39,597 nucleotides of DNA from CBIHON01 sp966211965 (GTDB lineage: Bacteria > Pseudomonadota > Gammaproteobacteria > Burkholderiales > Burkholderiaceae_D). Shown in pieces: positions 23,056 through 32,200 of the stretch. Position 1 is the stretch's first letter. Each line of letters starts with the position of its first letter. The stretch lies in the NCBI GenBank assembly GCA_966211965.1, contig CBIHON010000047.1:1-39597 (forward strand), written 5' to 3'. The notes below the pieces were generated by a model that saw nothing but the letters and a program-made list of their open reading frames with translations, ran no database searches and was not told the DNA's origin. Position numbers and translations under genes: made by a program.

Positions 23056-24249
23056 TCAGGGCGCAATGCCGAGAATGGCGCAAGCATCGTGCAAGCTGGC
23101 CTGTGCCTGCGCCAGCGTGGGTGCGACGAAGGTCACATGCCCCATCTTGCGCCCCCGCCGCGCATCAAGCTTGCCATACAGGTGCAGATTGGCGCCGGGC
23201 AGCGCCAGCACCTTGTCCCAGGCCGGCTCACGCGGCTGCTCGTCCAGTCCGTCAAACCACACGTCGCCCAGGATGTTGAGCATCACCGCCGGTGAATGCT
23301 GACGCACGTCACCTAATGGAAGGCGCGCCATCGCCCGCACCTGCTGCGCGAACTGGCTGGTGACGCAAGCGTCGATGGTGTAGTGGCCGCTATTGTGCGG
23401 ACGCGGCGCCATTTCGTTGACCACCAGCGCGCCGTCCTGCAATACGAAAAACTCGATGCAAAGCACACCGACATAGCCAAGCTGCGCGATGATCGCCAAT
23501 GCCGCATCCTGCGCCTTGCGTGCGCAATCGGCGGATACGTTTGGCCCGGGAACAGTGGTGGTGAATAAAATGCCGCCGCGATGCACATTCTCCGCGATCG
23601 GATAGACCACCGACTGCCCATCGGCGCCCCGTGCCGCCAGGACCGAGACTTCATATGCCAACGGCAGCATTTTTTCGAGCACGCATGGCACGCCGTTCAT
23701 GCCGGCAAACGCTGTGCGCACTTCCTCGCGCGTCGCCACGCGCACCTGGCCCTTGCCGTCGTAACCCATGCGCACGGTTTTCAGAATACCGGGCAGCAAC
23801 GCATCGGACACGGCGGCAACGTCGGCTTCCGACTCAATCAACTGATGCGGCGCGGGCAGTACGCCCGATGCCGGCGCGCAAGCGGAGAAAAAACGCTTTT
23901 CCGCAATACGGTCCTGCGCGATCGATACGCAATCGGCGGCCGGCGCGACGAAACCGCGCTGCGCCAGAAAGGCCAGGCTCTGCGCGGGCACGTTTTCAAA
24001 TTCGGTGGTCACCGCGACGCATTGCCCGGCAAGTTCGGTCAAAGCAGATGCATCGTCATATCCTGCGCACAGCAAATGATCGGCAGCATGCCCAGCCGGA
24101 CAATCGTGCGCCGGCTCCAGCACCGCAACCTTGTAACCCATCGCCTGCGCGGCATGCGTGAACATGCGTCCCAGTTGACCGCCTCCCATCACACCAAGCC
24201 AGGTGGCGGGAGAAACGGCGGGAATAAAGGAATGGCGCTGGTCGCTCAT
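23056..24249 (-). CDS. purK: N5-carboxyaminoimidazole ribonucleotide synthase
   Basis: This 397-residue ATP-grasp enzyme carboxylates AIR to N5-CAIR in purine synthesis. Features: WLGVMGGGQLGRMFTHAA at the N-terminus, FENVPAQSL, ILKTVRMGYDGKGQ in the ATP-grasp domain, and VVNEMAPRPHNSGHYTIDAC containing metal and substrate ligands. The start at 24249 overlaps the purE stop (ATGA), so purE and purK are coupled. An N-terminal extension of about 30 aa seen in a longer open frame belongs to the purE region and is rejected. Confidence 0.95.
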   Translation of the reverse strand: MSDQRHSFIPAVSPATWLGVMGGGQLGRMFTHAAQAMGYKVAVLEPAHDCPAGHAADHLLCAGYDDASALTELAGQCVAVTTEFENVPAQSLAFLAQRGFVAPAADCVSIAQDRIAEKRFFSACAPASGVLPAPHQLIESEADVAAVSDALLPGILKTVRMGYDGKGQVRVATREEVRTAFAGMNGVPCVLEKMLPLAYEVSVLAARGADGQSVVYPIAENVHRGGILFTTTVPGPNVSADCARKAQDAALAIIAQLGYVGVLCIEFFVLQDGALVVNEMAPRPHNSGHYTIDACVTSQFAQQVRAMARLPLGDVRQHSPAVMLNILGDVWFDGLDEQPREPAWDKVLALPGANLHLYGKLDARRGRKMGHVTFVAPTLAQAQASLHDACAILGIAP

Positions 24250-24752
24250 GCCGGCAGCGTCATCGCGAGAGCGGTCTGCGTCTGCCTGGCGCGAAAATCC
24301 AGCAGCTTGGCGGCGAGCACCTCGTCCGCCGCGGCCAGGATCGCGACCGCGGTCAAGGCGGCATTGGCAGCACCAGCTTCGCCGATCGCGAAGGTCGCGA
24401 CCGGAATACCCTTGGGCATCTGCACGATCGACAGCAGCGAATCCTCGCCGCGCAGGTATTTCGACGGCACCGGCACCCCGAGCACCGGCACGATGGTTTT
24501 TGCCGCCAGCATGCCGGGCAGATGGGCCGCGCCGCCGGCTCCCGCGATGATTGCGCGCAGGCCGCGCTGCCGGGCCGACTCGGCATAGGCAAACATCTGG
24601 TCCGGCATGCGGTGCGCGGATATCACCTGCGCCTCGTGCGCAACGCCGAAATCCTTCAATATCGCGACCGCGTGCTGCATCACCTCCCAATCGGACGAGG
24701 ACCCCATTACCACGCCCACCAGGGGCGCCTTTGCAAGCGCTTCTCCGCTCAT
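24246..24752 (-). CDS. purE: N5-CAIR mutase
   Basis: This 168-residue protein of the PurE class I type converts N5-CAIR to CAIR. VGVVMGSSSDWEVM (phosphate-binding serines), VISAHRMPDQMF with the catalytic His, and IIAGAGGAAHLPGMLAA are clear. It has one base between its start and the purC stop and overlaps purK. Confidence 0.96.
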   Translation of the reverse strand: MSGEALAKAPLVGVVMGSSSDWEVMQHAVAILKDFGVAHEAQVISAHRMPDQMFAYAESARQRGLRAIIAGAGGAAHLPGMLAAKTIVPVLGVPVPSKYLRGEDSLLSIVQMPKGIPVATFAIGEAGAANAALTAVAILAAADEVLAAKLLDFRARQTQTALAMTLPA

Positions 24753-24753
24753 G

Positions 24754-25650
24754 TCAATCCTTCAGGTCCTGGCCGGTCAGGCGTGTCAGCGCTTCACGGT
24801 ATTTGGCGCTGGTCTTCTCGATCACGTCGGCGGGCAAAGCCGGCGCCGGTGCGGTCTTGTTCCAGCTGGTGATGGTTTCAAGATAATCGCGCACGAACTG
24901 CTTGTCGAACGACGGCGGCGACATGCCGGGCGCATAGGAGTCCGCCGGCCAGAAGCGTGAAGAGTCGGCGGTCAGCACTTCGTCCATCAGGTGCAACACG
25001 CCTTGCTCATCGAGGCCGAATTCGAACTTGGTGTCGGCGATGATGATGCCGCGCGTCGCCGCATAATCGGCAGCGGTCCGGTACAGCGTGATGCTGACGT
25101 CGCGGATTTTGCCAGCCAGCTCCTTGCCGATACGGTTTTCCACTTCGGCGAAGCTGATGTTTTCATCGTGCTCGCCGAGGTCAGCCTTGGCCGCCGGCGT
25201 GAAGATCGGTTCCGCCAGCTTGTCGGCCTGACGCAATCCGGGCGGCAGGGCCACACCGCACACGCTGCCGTTGGTTTGATAATCCTTCCAACCGGAACCG
25301 ATGAGATAGCCGCGCACCACCGCTTCGATCATGATCGGCTTGAGCCGCTTGGCGACCACCGCGCGGCCGCGCACCTGGTCGGCCTCATCCGCGCGCACCA
25401 CGCTTTCCGGCGCGATGCCGGTGACATGATTCGGCACGATTCCCGCCAGTTTGGCGAACCAGAAGTCGGACATCTGGTTCAGCACCTTGCCCTTGCCTGG
25501 AATCGGTTCATTCATCACAACGTCGAAGGCCGACAGACGGTCGGAGGTAACGATCAAGATCTTGTCATCGCCGACAGCGTAGTTGTCGCGTACTTTGCCG
25601 CGCCCGAGAAGCGGGAGGGAGGTAATGGAGGATTGGTAAAGACTGGTCAT
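24754..25650 (-). CDS. purC: SAICAR synthase
   Basis: This 298-residue enzyme joins CAIR and aspartate with ATP to form SAICAR. GKVRDNYAVGDDKILIVTSDR (ATP-binding), VVRGYLIGSGWKDYQTNG and IADTKFEFGLDEQG followed by LMDEVLTADSSRFW are family signatures. It is the longer betaproteobacterial and eukaryote-like form rather than the 237-residue E. coli form. It lies 66 bases after fba and one base before purE. Confidence 0.95.
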   Translation of the reverse strand: MTSLYQSSITSLPLLGRGKVRDNYAVGDDKILIVTSDRLSAFDVVMNEPIPGKGKVLNQMSDFWFAKLAGIVPNHVTGIAPESVVRADEADQVRGRAVVAKRLKPIMIEAVVRGYLIGSGWKDYQTNGSVCGVALPPGLRQADKLAEPIFTPAAKADLGEHDENISFAEVENRIGKELAGKIRDVSITLYRTAADYAATRGIIIADTKFEFGLDEQGVLHLMDEVLTADSSRFWPADSYAPGMSPPSFDKQFVRDYLETITSWNKTAPAPALPADVIEKTSAKYREALTRLTGQDLKD

Positions 25651-25716
25651 GGGTTGTCCATAAAAAACGGAGCCGGCGGACGCATACGCGCCACCGGCCG
25701 GTTGGCTCGCGAACGA

Positions 25717-26781
25717 TTACTGCACGATTTGCGCGAGTTCGCCTTTCTTGTATTTCTCCGCGATCTTTTCGAGCGGCAGCGCCTTGATCTTCGCGGCTTG
25801 GCCTTCGCAGCCGAAAGACAGGAAGCGCGCCTTGCACACCAGTTTGGCCGCTTCGCGCGCCGGCTTCAGGTAATCGCGCGGATCGAACTTGGAGGGATTC
25901 TCGACAAAATAACGGCGGATCGCGCCGGTCATCGCCAGGCGGATGTCGGTATCGATGTTGATCTTGCGTACGCCATGCTTGATGCCTTCCTGGATTTCTT
26001 CGACCGGTACGCCGTAGGTCTCTTTCATGTCGCCGCCGAACTCGCGGATCTCGGCCAGCAATTCCTGCGGCACCGAGGAGGAACCGTGCATCACCAAGTG
26101 CGTATTCGGGATGCGCGCATGGATTTCCTTGATGCGCTGGATAGCCAGAATGTCGCCGGTCGGCTTGCGCGAAAACTTGTAGGCGCCGTGCGATGTGCCG
26201 ATCGCAATTGCGAGCGCGTCGCATTGCGTCAGCTTGACGAAATCGGCTGCCTGCGTAACGTCGGTCAGCAACTGCTCGCGCGTCATCGTGCCGTCCGCGC
26301 CGTGGCCGTCTTCCTTGTCGCCCTTCATGGTTTCCAGCGAACCGAGTACGCCCAGTTCGGCTTCGACCGTGACCCCGATCGCATGCGAGAACTCGACAAC
26401 CTTGCGCGACACCTCGACGTTGTACTCATAGGTCGAGACCGACTTGCCGTCTTCATTGAGCGAGCCGTCCATCATGACCGAGGTGAAACCGGAGCGGATC
26501 GCCGCCATGCAAACCGCAGGCGATTGCCCGTGGTCCTGGTGCATTACGACCGGGATATGGGGATAGGCTTCGACCGCCGCCGAGATCAAGTGGCGCAGGA
26601 AAGCTTCGCCGGCATACTTGCGCGCGCCTGCCGACGCTTGCATGATGACCGGTGCGCCGACTTCATTGGCCGCTTCCATGATGGCGGTGACCTGTTCCAG
26701 ATTGTTGACGTTGAATGCCGGCAGACCGTAGCCGTTTTCGGCAGCGTGGTCGAGCAATTGACGCATGGATACGAGAGGCAT
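25717..26781 (-). CDS. fba: Fructose-bisphosphate aldolase, class II (Calvin-type)
   Basis: This 354-residue zinc aldolase cleaves fructose 1,6-bisphosphate to glyceraldehyde 3-phosphate and dihydroxyacetone phosphate. Motifs: AFNVNNLEQ, VVMHQDHGQSP (catalytic Asp and Zn His), VEAELGVLG, TSHGAYKF and HGSSSVP (Zn His), and GVRKINIDTDIRLA for phosphate binding. The sequence is of the class IIB Calvin-cycle subtype common in Burkholderiales, with no evidence here for CO2 fixation genes. It sits 25 bases downstream of pyk. Confidence 0.95.
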   Translation of the reverse strand: MPLVSMRQLLDHAAENGYGLPAFNVNNLEQVTAIMEAANEVGAPVIMQASAGARKYAGEAFLRHLISAAVEAYPHIPVVMHQDHGQSPAVCMAAIRSGFTSVMMDGSLNEDGKSVSTYEYNVEVSRKVVEFSHAIGVTVEAELGVLGSLETMKGDKEDGHGADGTMTREQLLTDVTQAADFVKLTQCDALAIAIGTSHGAYKFSRKPTGDILAIQRIKEIHARIPNTHLVMHGSSSVPQELLAEIREFGGDMKETYGVPVEEIQEGIKHGVRKINIDTDIRLAMTGAIRRYFVENPSKFDPRDYLKPAREAAKLVCKARFLSFGCEGQAAKIKALPLEKIAEKYKKGELAQIVQ

Positions 26782-26806
26782 GGTGATTCTCCAAACAAGT
26801 GAATAA

Positions 26807-28246
26807 TTAGTACTCGCCGATCTTCATGATCTTGAGGGCGTTCGTCCCGCCGACCTGCCCCATCGGCTCACCCCAGGTGACGACAACCGTGTCGCCCCTC
26901 TGCACCACGCTATTGGCCAGCAGTAAATCATGCGCCGCTTTCAGCACCGCCTCGCGGTCAGTCGACTGCGCAAGCTCAAATGTGCTGACGTTGCGATAGA
27001 GCGCAGCCTTGCGCTGGGTCGCCACACTCGGTGTTATCGCGAAAATCGGAATATCGATATTGTGACGGCTCATCCAGAGTGCGGTCGAACCGGACTCCGT
27101 CAAGGCCGCAATCGCCTTCACGCGCAAGTGGTACGCGGTAAACAAGGCGCCATACGCAATCGACTGGTCGATGCGGTTGAACGTCACGTTCAGGAAGTCG
27201 GCATCAAGCTTGCAGACGTCGGACTTTTCCGCTTCGATGCAAATCGCCGACATCGCCGCCACCGTCTCGATCGGATATTTGCCGGATGCGGTTTCCGCCG
27301 AGGTCATCACGGCATCGGTGCCGTCCAGCACGGCGTTGGCCACATCCGACACTTCGGCGCGGGTTGGGACTGCATTGACGATCATCGACTCCATCATCTG
27401 CGTCGCGGTGATGGTGAGCTTGTTGGAGGCGCGCGCCATCTTGATCATGCGCTTTTGCAGCGCCGGCACAGCAGCGTTGCCGACTTCAACGGCCAAATCA
27501 CCACGCGCCACCATGATGCCGTCCGACACATCCAGGATTTCCTGCAGGACCGGAATCGCTTCGGCACGCTCGATCTTGGCGATCATCTGCGGCTTGTGCT
27601 TGAAATCTTCCCCGGCGATGTTGGCCAGTTGGCGCGCCATCACCATGTCGGTCGCGTTCTTGGGAAACGACACGGCGATATAGTCAGCCTTGAAACTCAT
27701 CGCCGTCTTGATGTCTTCCATGTCCTTGGCCGTCAAGGCAGGCGCCGACAAACCGCCGCCTTGACGGTTGATGCCTTTGTTGTTCGACAATTCCCCGCCG
27801 ATCTTGACCGTGGTATGAATGGCGCTGCCGACCACTTTATCCACCACCAGCACGATCAAGCCGTCATTCAACAGCAGCACGTCGGCCGGCTTCAGGTCAC
27901 GCGGCAATTCCTTGTAGTCGAGTCCGACCTGTTCCTGATTGCCCATCGTGCAGGCCGCATCAAGGATGAACTTGGCGCCGTTCTCCAGTTGAATCTTGCC
28001 GTGCTCAAACTTGCCGATGCGGATTTTCGGGCCTTGCAAATCGGCCATGATCGCCACTTCGCGCCCGCATGCCGCGGCTGCCTGCCGAATCATGTCGGCG
28101 CGGTCGATATGGTCTTGCGCCTTGCCATGCGAGAAGTTCAAGCGTACGACATCGACGCCCGCCAAAAACATGCGTGTGAGCGTATCGAGATCGCTGGAAG
28201 CCGGACCGATCGTGGCAACAATTTTCGTGGCGCGGGACAAGGACAT
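26807..28246 (-). CDS. pyk: Pyruvate kinase
   Basis: This 479-residue enzyme catalyses PEP + ADP to pyruvate + ATP. TKIVATIGPASSD at the N-terminus, VRLNFSHG, ADLQGPKIRIG, the K-containing IAKIERAEAI followed by DGIMVARGDLAVEVG, ITATQMMESM and the C-terminal effector domain all fit. It is between pgk and fba on the same strand, so lower glycolysis is co-expressed. Confidence 0.96.
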   Translation of the reverse strand: MSLSRATKIVATIGPASSDLDTLTRMFLAGVDVVRLNFSHGKAQDHIDRADMIRQAAAACGREVAIMADLQGPKIRIGKFEHGKIQLENGAKFILDAACTMGNQEQVGLDYKELPRDLKPADVLLLNDGLIVLVVDKVVGSAIHTTVKIGGELSNNKGINRQGGGLSAPALTAKDMEDIKTAMSFKADYIAVSFPKNATDMVMARQLANIAGEDFKHKPQMIAKIERAEAIPVLQEILDVSDGIMVARGDLAVEVGNAAVPALQKRMIKMARASNKLTITATQMMESMIVNAVPTRAEVSDVANAVLDGTDAVMTSAETASGKYPIETVAAMSAICIEAEKSDVCKLDADFLNVTFNRIDQSIAYGALFTAYHLRVKAIAALTESGSTALWMSRHNIDIPIFAITPSVATQRKAALYRNVSTFELAQSTDREAVLKAAHDLLLANSVVQRGDTVVVTWGEPMGQVGGTNALKIMKIGEY

Positions 28247-28318
28247 TATTTATTCTTTCAAGGAGTTTCGACTGACTGGACACAGGACAGCACTGAAAAT
28301 TTGTTCAGTCGCCTTGCC

Positions 28319-29512
28319 TTATTTCGCAGCTCTTTCTTCCAGAATCGCCACTGCGGGCAAAGTCTTGCCTTCCAAAAACTCCAGGAAGGCACCACCGCCG
28401 GTCGAGATGTAGCCGACCTTGTCGCTGATGTCATACTTGGCGATCGCCGCCAGGGTATCGCCGCCGCCGGCGATCGAGAAGCCTTTTGCATCGGCAATCG
28501 CGTACGCCAGCGTCTTGGTGCCTTCCGCGAACTGATCGAATTCGAATACCCCTACCGGCCCATTCCATACGATAGTGCCTGCTTGCGTGATTTGCTGGGC
28601 CAGCAGCGCTGCCGTCTTGGGGCCGATATCGAGAATCATGTCGTCGTCCGCCACATCCTTGACGTCCTTGACGGTTGCCTGGGCGGTAACGGAGAACTCC
28701 TTGGCGCACACCACGTCGAGTGGAATCGGCACCGAAGCCCCGCGCTTGGCCATCATGTCGATGATGGCTTTCGCATCGGCCACCAGTTCGGCTTCGGCCA
28801 GCGATTTGCCGATTTTCAGGCCGGCTGCCAGCATGAAGGTATTCGCAATACCGCCACCGACGATCAGGTTATCGACTTTGTCAGCCAGCGTCTTGAGAAT
28901 CGTCAGTTTGGTCGAGACTTTCGAGCCGGCGACAATCGCCACCAAAGGCCGGGCCGGTTGGCCGAGCGCCTTGCCCAGCGCATCGAGTTCGGCTGCCAGC
29001 AAAGGGCCGGCGCAGGCAATCGGCGCAAACTTGGCGATGCCGTGAGTGCTGGCTTCGGCGCGGTGTGCGGTGCCGAAGGCATCGTTGACATACACGTCGC
29101 ACAGCTTGGCCATCTTCTGTGCAAGTTCGTCGCTATTCTTTTTCTCGCCCTTGTTGACGCGGCAGTTTTCCAGCAGCACCGCTTGTCCCGGCGCCACGTC
29201 GACGCCATCGACCCAGTTCTGCTTCAACGCGACCGGCTGGCCGAGCAGTTCCGACAGGCGTTTCGCGATCGGGGCCAAGGAATCTTCCGGCTTGAACTCA
29301 CCTTCGGTCGGACGACCGAGATGCGAGGTAACCATCACTGCGGCGCCGGCTTGCAACGCCTGGCTGATCGCCGGCACCGATGCCCGGATGCGGGTATCTT
29401 CAGTGATATTGCCCGCATCGTCCTGCGGCACGTTGAGATCTGCACGGATAAAGACGCGCTTGCCTTGGATTTGATTACTGGCGATCAAGTCGCTCAATCG
29501 GTTGAATTGCAT
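28319..29512 (-). CDS. pgk: Phosphoglycerate kinase
   Basis: This 397-residue enzyme moves the acyl phosphate of 1,3-bisphosphoglycerate to ADP. KRVFIRADLNVPQDDAGNI, TSHLGRPTEG, NAFG-type VNDAFGTAHRA, VAIVAGSKVSTK, VVGGGIANTF and STGGGAFLEFLEG are the family motifs. It heads the run pgk-pyk-fba-pur. A TAAAAT at about 29549-29554 on the minus strand could be the -10 of its promoter, though I see no good -35. Confidence 0.96.
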   Translation of the reverse strand: MQFNRLSDLIASNQIQGKRVFIRADLNVPQDDAGNITEDTRIRASVPAISQALQAGAAVMVTSHLGRPTEGEFKPEDSLAPIAKRLSELLGQPVALKQNWVDGVDVAPGQAVLLENCRVNKGEKKNSDELAQKMAKLCDVYVNDAFGTAHRAEASTHGIAKFAPIACAGPLLAAELDALGKALGQPARPLVAIVAGSKVSTKLTILKTLADKVDNLIVGGGIANTFMLAAGLKIGKSLAEAELVADAKAIIDMMAKRGASVPIPLDVVCAKEFSVTAQATVKDVKDVADDDMILDIGPKTAALLAQQITQAGTIVWNGPVGVFEFDQFAEGTKTLAYAIADAKGFSIAGGGDTLAAIAKYDISDKVGYISTGGGAFLEFLEGKTLPAVAILEERAAK

Positions 29513-29599
29513 GGGCAGCCCAGTATGGTCAAGGAAGGGAAAACCCCTATTTTACCGCACCGCATCAGCCCACAAAACCGTTTTTGATTATCAAAAAAT

Positions 29600-29926
29600 T
29601 TACAAAATCAGCCGCAACGCAGTAAACATAGCCATTCCGACCATGATCGTCCCCAGCAAATGACGGGTTGCCGCGAAAAACAGCGCAGCACCGATTCCGG
29701 CCAATAATTTGGGGTTCATCAAACTCAAATTGAGTACGCCCTCTGCCAACACCAAGTCAGGCGCAACGATGGCCGCCAGCGCGGCGGCAGGAGCGTAGCG
29801 CAACGCGTGCTGGATCTTGGCCGGCAGCTTGATCGCACCACCAAACAGAAAGAAAGCAAAACCGCGCGTCAAAATTGTCGCAACCGTCAACAGGAGAATG
29901 GTGAGCCAGATATCGCGTTCGCTCAT
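29600..29926 (-). CDS. azlD: AzlD-type branched-chain amino acid transport subunit
   Basis: This 108-residue protein has four hydrophobic segments and the AzlD pattern (LTILLLTVATILTRGFAFFL, ALRYAPAAALAAIVAPDL, and a final AATRHLLGTIMVGMAMF). With AzlC it forms a branched-chain amino acid exporter of the LIV-E type. The start overlaps the azlC stop (ATGA). Confidence 0.9.
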   Translation of the reverse strand: MSERDIWLTILLLTVATILTRGFAFFLFGGAIKLPAKIQHALRYAPAAALAAIVAPDLVLAEGVLNLSLMNPKLLAGIGAALFFAATRHLLGTIMVGMAMFTALRLIL

Positions 29927-30681
29927 GCAGCCTCCTCCTTGTCTTTTTTATTTTCGATGAGCGTATCGATCCCCATCGCGACGCCGATGCCAGCAATGAC
30001 CGCAATCAGCAACCCCAACCGGTAGGGCAAACCGGCCGCGGCGATCGCGATCACGGCCGCCACCACTACCCCAGCTAGCGCCGGGGCATTGCTGATAAGT
30101 GGAATCATGATCGCGAGCAGAGCCAGCGTGCCCGCAAAGCCGACGCCCCAACTCTGCGGAATCTTACTCGCCAACAGGATGCCGGCGACCGAACCGGCTT
30201 GCCAGGTACACCAATTGGGATAGGCGATGCCGGTGAAGAATCCGACCTTGCCAGCCGGCTGATACAAACTGTCGGGTTGAAAGCGCCGCGGAAAAAAAGC
30301 CATCATCATGTCAGCATTGAAATAGCCGTACCAGATTCGCTTATACCAAGGCAGATGGGCAAAATGCGGACCAAGCGCCGCAGCGAAAATCACGAAACGC
30401 AGATTGACAATCATTGCAGTGACGAAAATCACCAGCACCGAGGCATTGGCTGCAATCAGGGGCAACGCGGCCAATTGCGCCGAACCGGCAAATACCAGGA
30501 AAGTCATCCCCAGCGCCTGCCCCAGCGTCAGACCGGACTTCACCATCGCCATTCCGGACACCAAGCCCCACGCAAAAATGCCGGGCATGGTCCCCGCACT
30601 CAGCTTGAAGCCGTCGCGAAATGCTTGCTTTTCCAGCTCACCCGAATTTGCATCCACAGAAATCGTGCCTGTATTACTCAT
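29923..30681 (-). CDS. azlC: AzlC-type branched-chain amino acid transporter
   Basis: The protein has 252 residues from the ATG at 30681 and seven to eight hydrophobic segments. QAFRDGFKLSAGTMPGIFAWG, FVFAGSAQLAALPLI-type VFAGSAQLAALPL and MIVNLRFVIFAAALGPHF are typical of AzlC/YgaZ. A TTG at 30690 would add three residues. It is divergent from ilvE, an enzyme of the same amino acids, which supports substrates such as Leu, Ile or Val. Confidence 0.92.
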   Translation of the reverse strand: MSNTGTISVDANSGELEKQAFRDGFKLSAGTMPGIFAWGLVSGMAMVKSGLTLGQALGMTFLVFAGSAQLAALPLIAANASVLVIFVTAMIVNLRFVIFAAALGPHFAHLPWYKRIWYGYFNADMMMAFFPRRFQPDSLYQPAGKVGFFTGIAYPNWCTWQAGSVAGILLASKIPQSWGVGFAGTLALLAIMIPLISNAPALAGVVVAAVIAIAAAGLPYRLGLLIAVIAGIGVAMGIDTLIENKKDKEEAA

Positions 30682-30917
30682 ACGCCGCAAAAAAAATGAA
30701 ACGCACTGCTTAAACTTGGATCACCAAGCTGGAGGGGTAAATTATTTTACCGAGAGCAAGAATTTCATCTAAGCGATATATTTTTCACTCCATTGCAAAT
30801 CAAATTCACATATGGGTGATCTGAATCAATCGCCGCGCCGACATTCTACCCACCGATGATTATTCCGGATGGCCCGAATCCGTTAAAATTGAGGTTTTGC
30901 AACAAAAGGAGTGTGAC

Positions 30918-31838
30918 ATGTCGATGGACGATCGCGACGGAAAAATCTGGAAAGACGGTAAATTGATTGAATGGCGCGACGCGACCATCCACGTATTGAC
31001 TCACTCACTGCACTACGGCATGGCGGTTTTTGAAGGTGTGCGCGCTTACAAAACGCCACAAGGCACCGCGATTTTCCGGCTGAAAGAGCACACCCAGCGC
31101 CTGATGAATTCAGCCAAAATCTTCCAGATGACAGTGCCCTACGACATGGCGACGCTGATGGAAGCGCAAAAACAGGTCGTACGTGAGAACAAGCTGGAAT
31201 CCTGCTACCTGCGCCCGCTGATCTGGATCGGCTCCGAAAAACTCGGCATAGCCGCCAAAGGCAACACCATTCATGTCGCGATTGCAGCTTGGCCCTGGGG
31301 CGCCTATTTGGGCGAAGACGGCTTGGCCAAAGGCATCCGCGTCAAAACCTCTTCCTTCACCCGCCATCACGTAAACGTGTCGATGGTGCGCGCCAAGGCC
31401 AGCGGCTATTACATCAACTCCATTCTTGCGAATCAGGAAGCGCTGGCCGACGGTTATGATGAGGCCTTGCTGCTCGACACCGACGGTTATGTGTCGGAAG
31501 GTTCCGGCGAAAACGTATTCGTCGTCAAGAACGGTAAAATCTACACGCCGGACTTGGCATCGTGCCTCGACGGCATCACGCGCGACGCCGTGCTGACCAT
31601 GGCGCGCGACCTCGGAATAAGCGTTGTGGAAAAACGCATCACGCGTGACGAAATGTATTGCTGCGACGAAGCCTTTTTCACTGGCACCGCAGCCGAAGTC
31701 ACACCGATCCGCGAGCTTGACAACCGCGTGATCGGCGAAGGAAAACGCGGCCCCATCACCGAAAAATTGCAATCGCTGTTTTTCGACGTGGTTGCCGGCA
31801 AGGCGCCCCAGTACGAACAATGGCTGACACTGGTCTAA
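30918..31838 (+). CDS. ilvE: Branched-chain amino acid aminotransferase
   Basis: The protein has 306 residues from the ATG at 30918, with AAAGGAG about 7 bases upstream. It is a fold-type IV PLP enzyme. LTHSLHYGMAVFEGVRAY, LRPLIWIGSEKLG, the Lys-containing SMVRAKASGYYINSI (Schiff-base Lys), DGYVSEGSGENVFVV and FFTGTAAEVTPIRELD are all present. It makes Leu, Ile and Val from the 2-oxo acids and Glu. The 236-base gap to azlC holds the divergent promoters; TAAAAT at about 30884 is a candidate -10. Confidence 0.95.
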   Translation: MSMDDRDGKIWKDGKLIEWRDATIHVLTHSLHYGMAVFEGVRAYKTPQGTAIFRLKEHTQRLMNSAKIFQMTVPYDMATLMEAQKQVVRENKLESCYLRPLIWIGSEKLGIAAKGNTIHVAIAAWPWGAYLGEDGLAKGIRVKTSSFTRHHVNVSMVRAKASGYYINSILANQEALADGYDEALLLDTDGYVSEGSGENVFVVKNGKIYTPDLASCLDGITRDAVLTMARDLGISVVEKRITRDEMYCCDEAFFTGTAAEVTPIRELDNRVIGEGKRGPITEKLQSLFFDVVAGKAPQYEQWLTLV

Positions 31839-31968
31839 GGACAACGGCGAAAACCGAATTGCGAGAACATCATTGCCGCCCTCTTCCGTTCGCGGTAGAG
31901 GGGAAACGGGTGAGTCCTCATGCGGCTTTCACGTCAAGCACCCAAGAATTGGAAATCCGGAGAAATAG

Positions 31969-32169
31969 ATGAGCGAAGTAAAACAAAAAGCCGCGGTTGT
32001 TGAGCTGGAGGGCAAGGATTTGCCGGCGTATTGTCCGAACGCCGCGATGCCGATCTGGTCATCTCACCCGCGCGTGTTCCTGGATCTGGCGCACAATCCA
32101 GAAGCGAAATGCCCTTATTGCGGGACCGTCTATCGGCTCAAGCCAGGTACCGCTGCGCACCGCCATTGA
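31969..32169 (+). CDS. Small zinc-finger (CHCC type) protein
   Basis: This is a 66-residue protein with the pattern Cys-x-x-Asn (PAYCPNAAMPIW), SHPRVFLDL and KCPYCGTVYRLKPG. The Cys, His and CxxC arrangement fits the zf-CHCC family related to the mitochondrial complex I subunit NDUFS6. AGGAG-like GGAGAAATAG precedes the ATG. Between ilvE and waaL it is a common neighbour in Burkholderiales. The role is unknown; metal binding is expected. Confidence 0.88.
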   Translation: MSEVKQKAAVVELEGKDLPAYCPNAAMPIWSSHPRVFLDLAHNPEAKCPYCGTVYRLKPGTAAHRH

Positions 32170-32200
32170 AATATTCATTCGTGATTCTCACGCCCGGCGG

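Noticed and set aside
24991..26802. A 603-codon plus-strand open frame opposite purC and fba
   Set aside because: It is antisense to well-conserved genes, rich in Arg/His/Gly as expected for such shadows, with no recognisable motif.
26930..29587. An 885-codon plus-strand open frame opposite pyk and pgk
   Set aside because: It lies antisense to two clear metabolic enzymes; its length comes from codon bias and GC-rich third positions, and the translation shows no family pattern.
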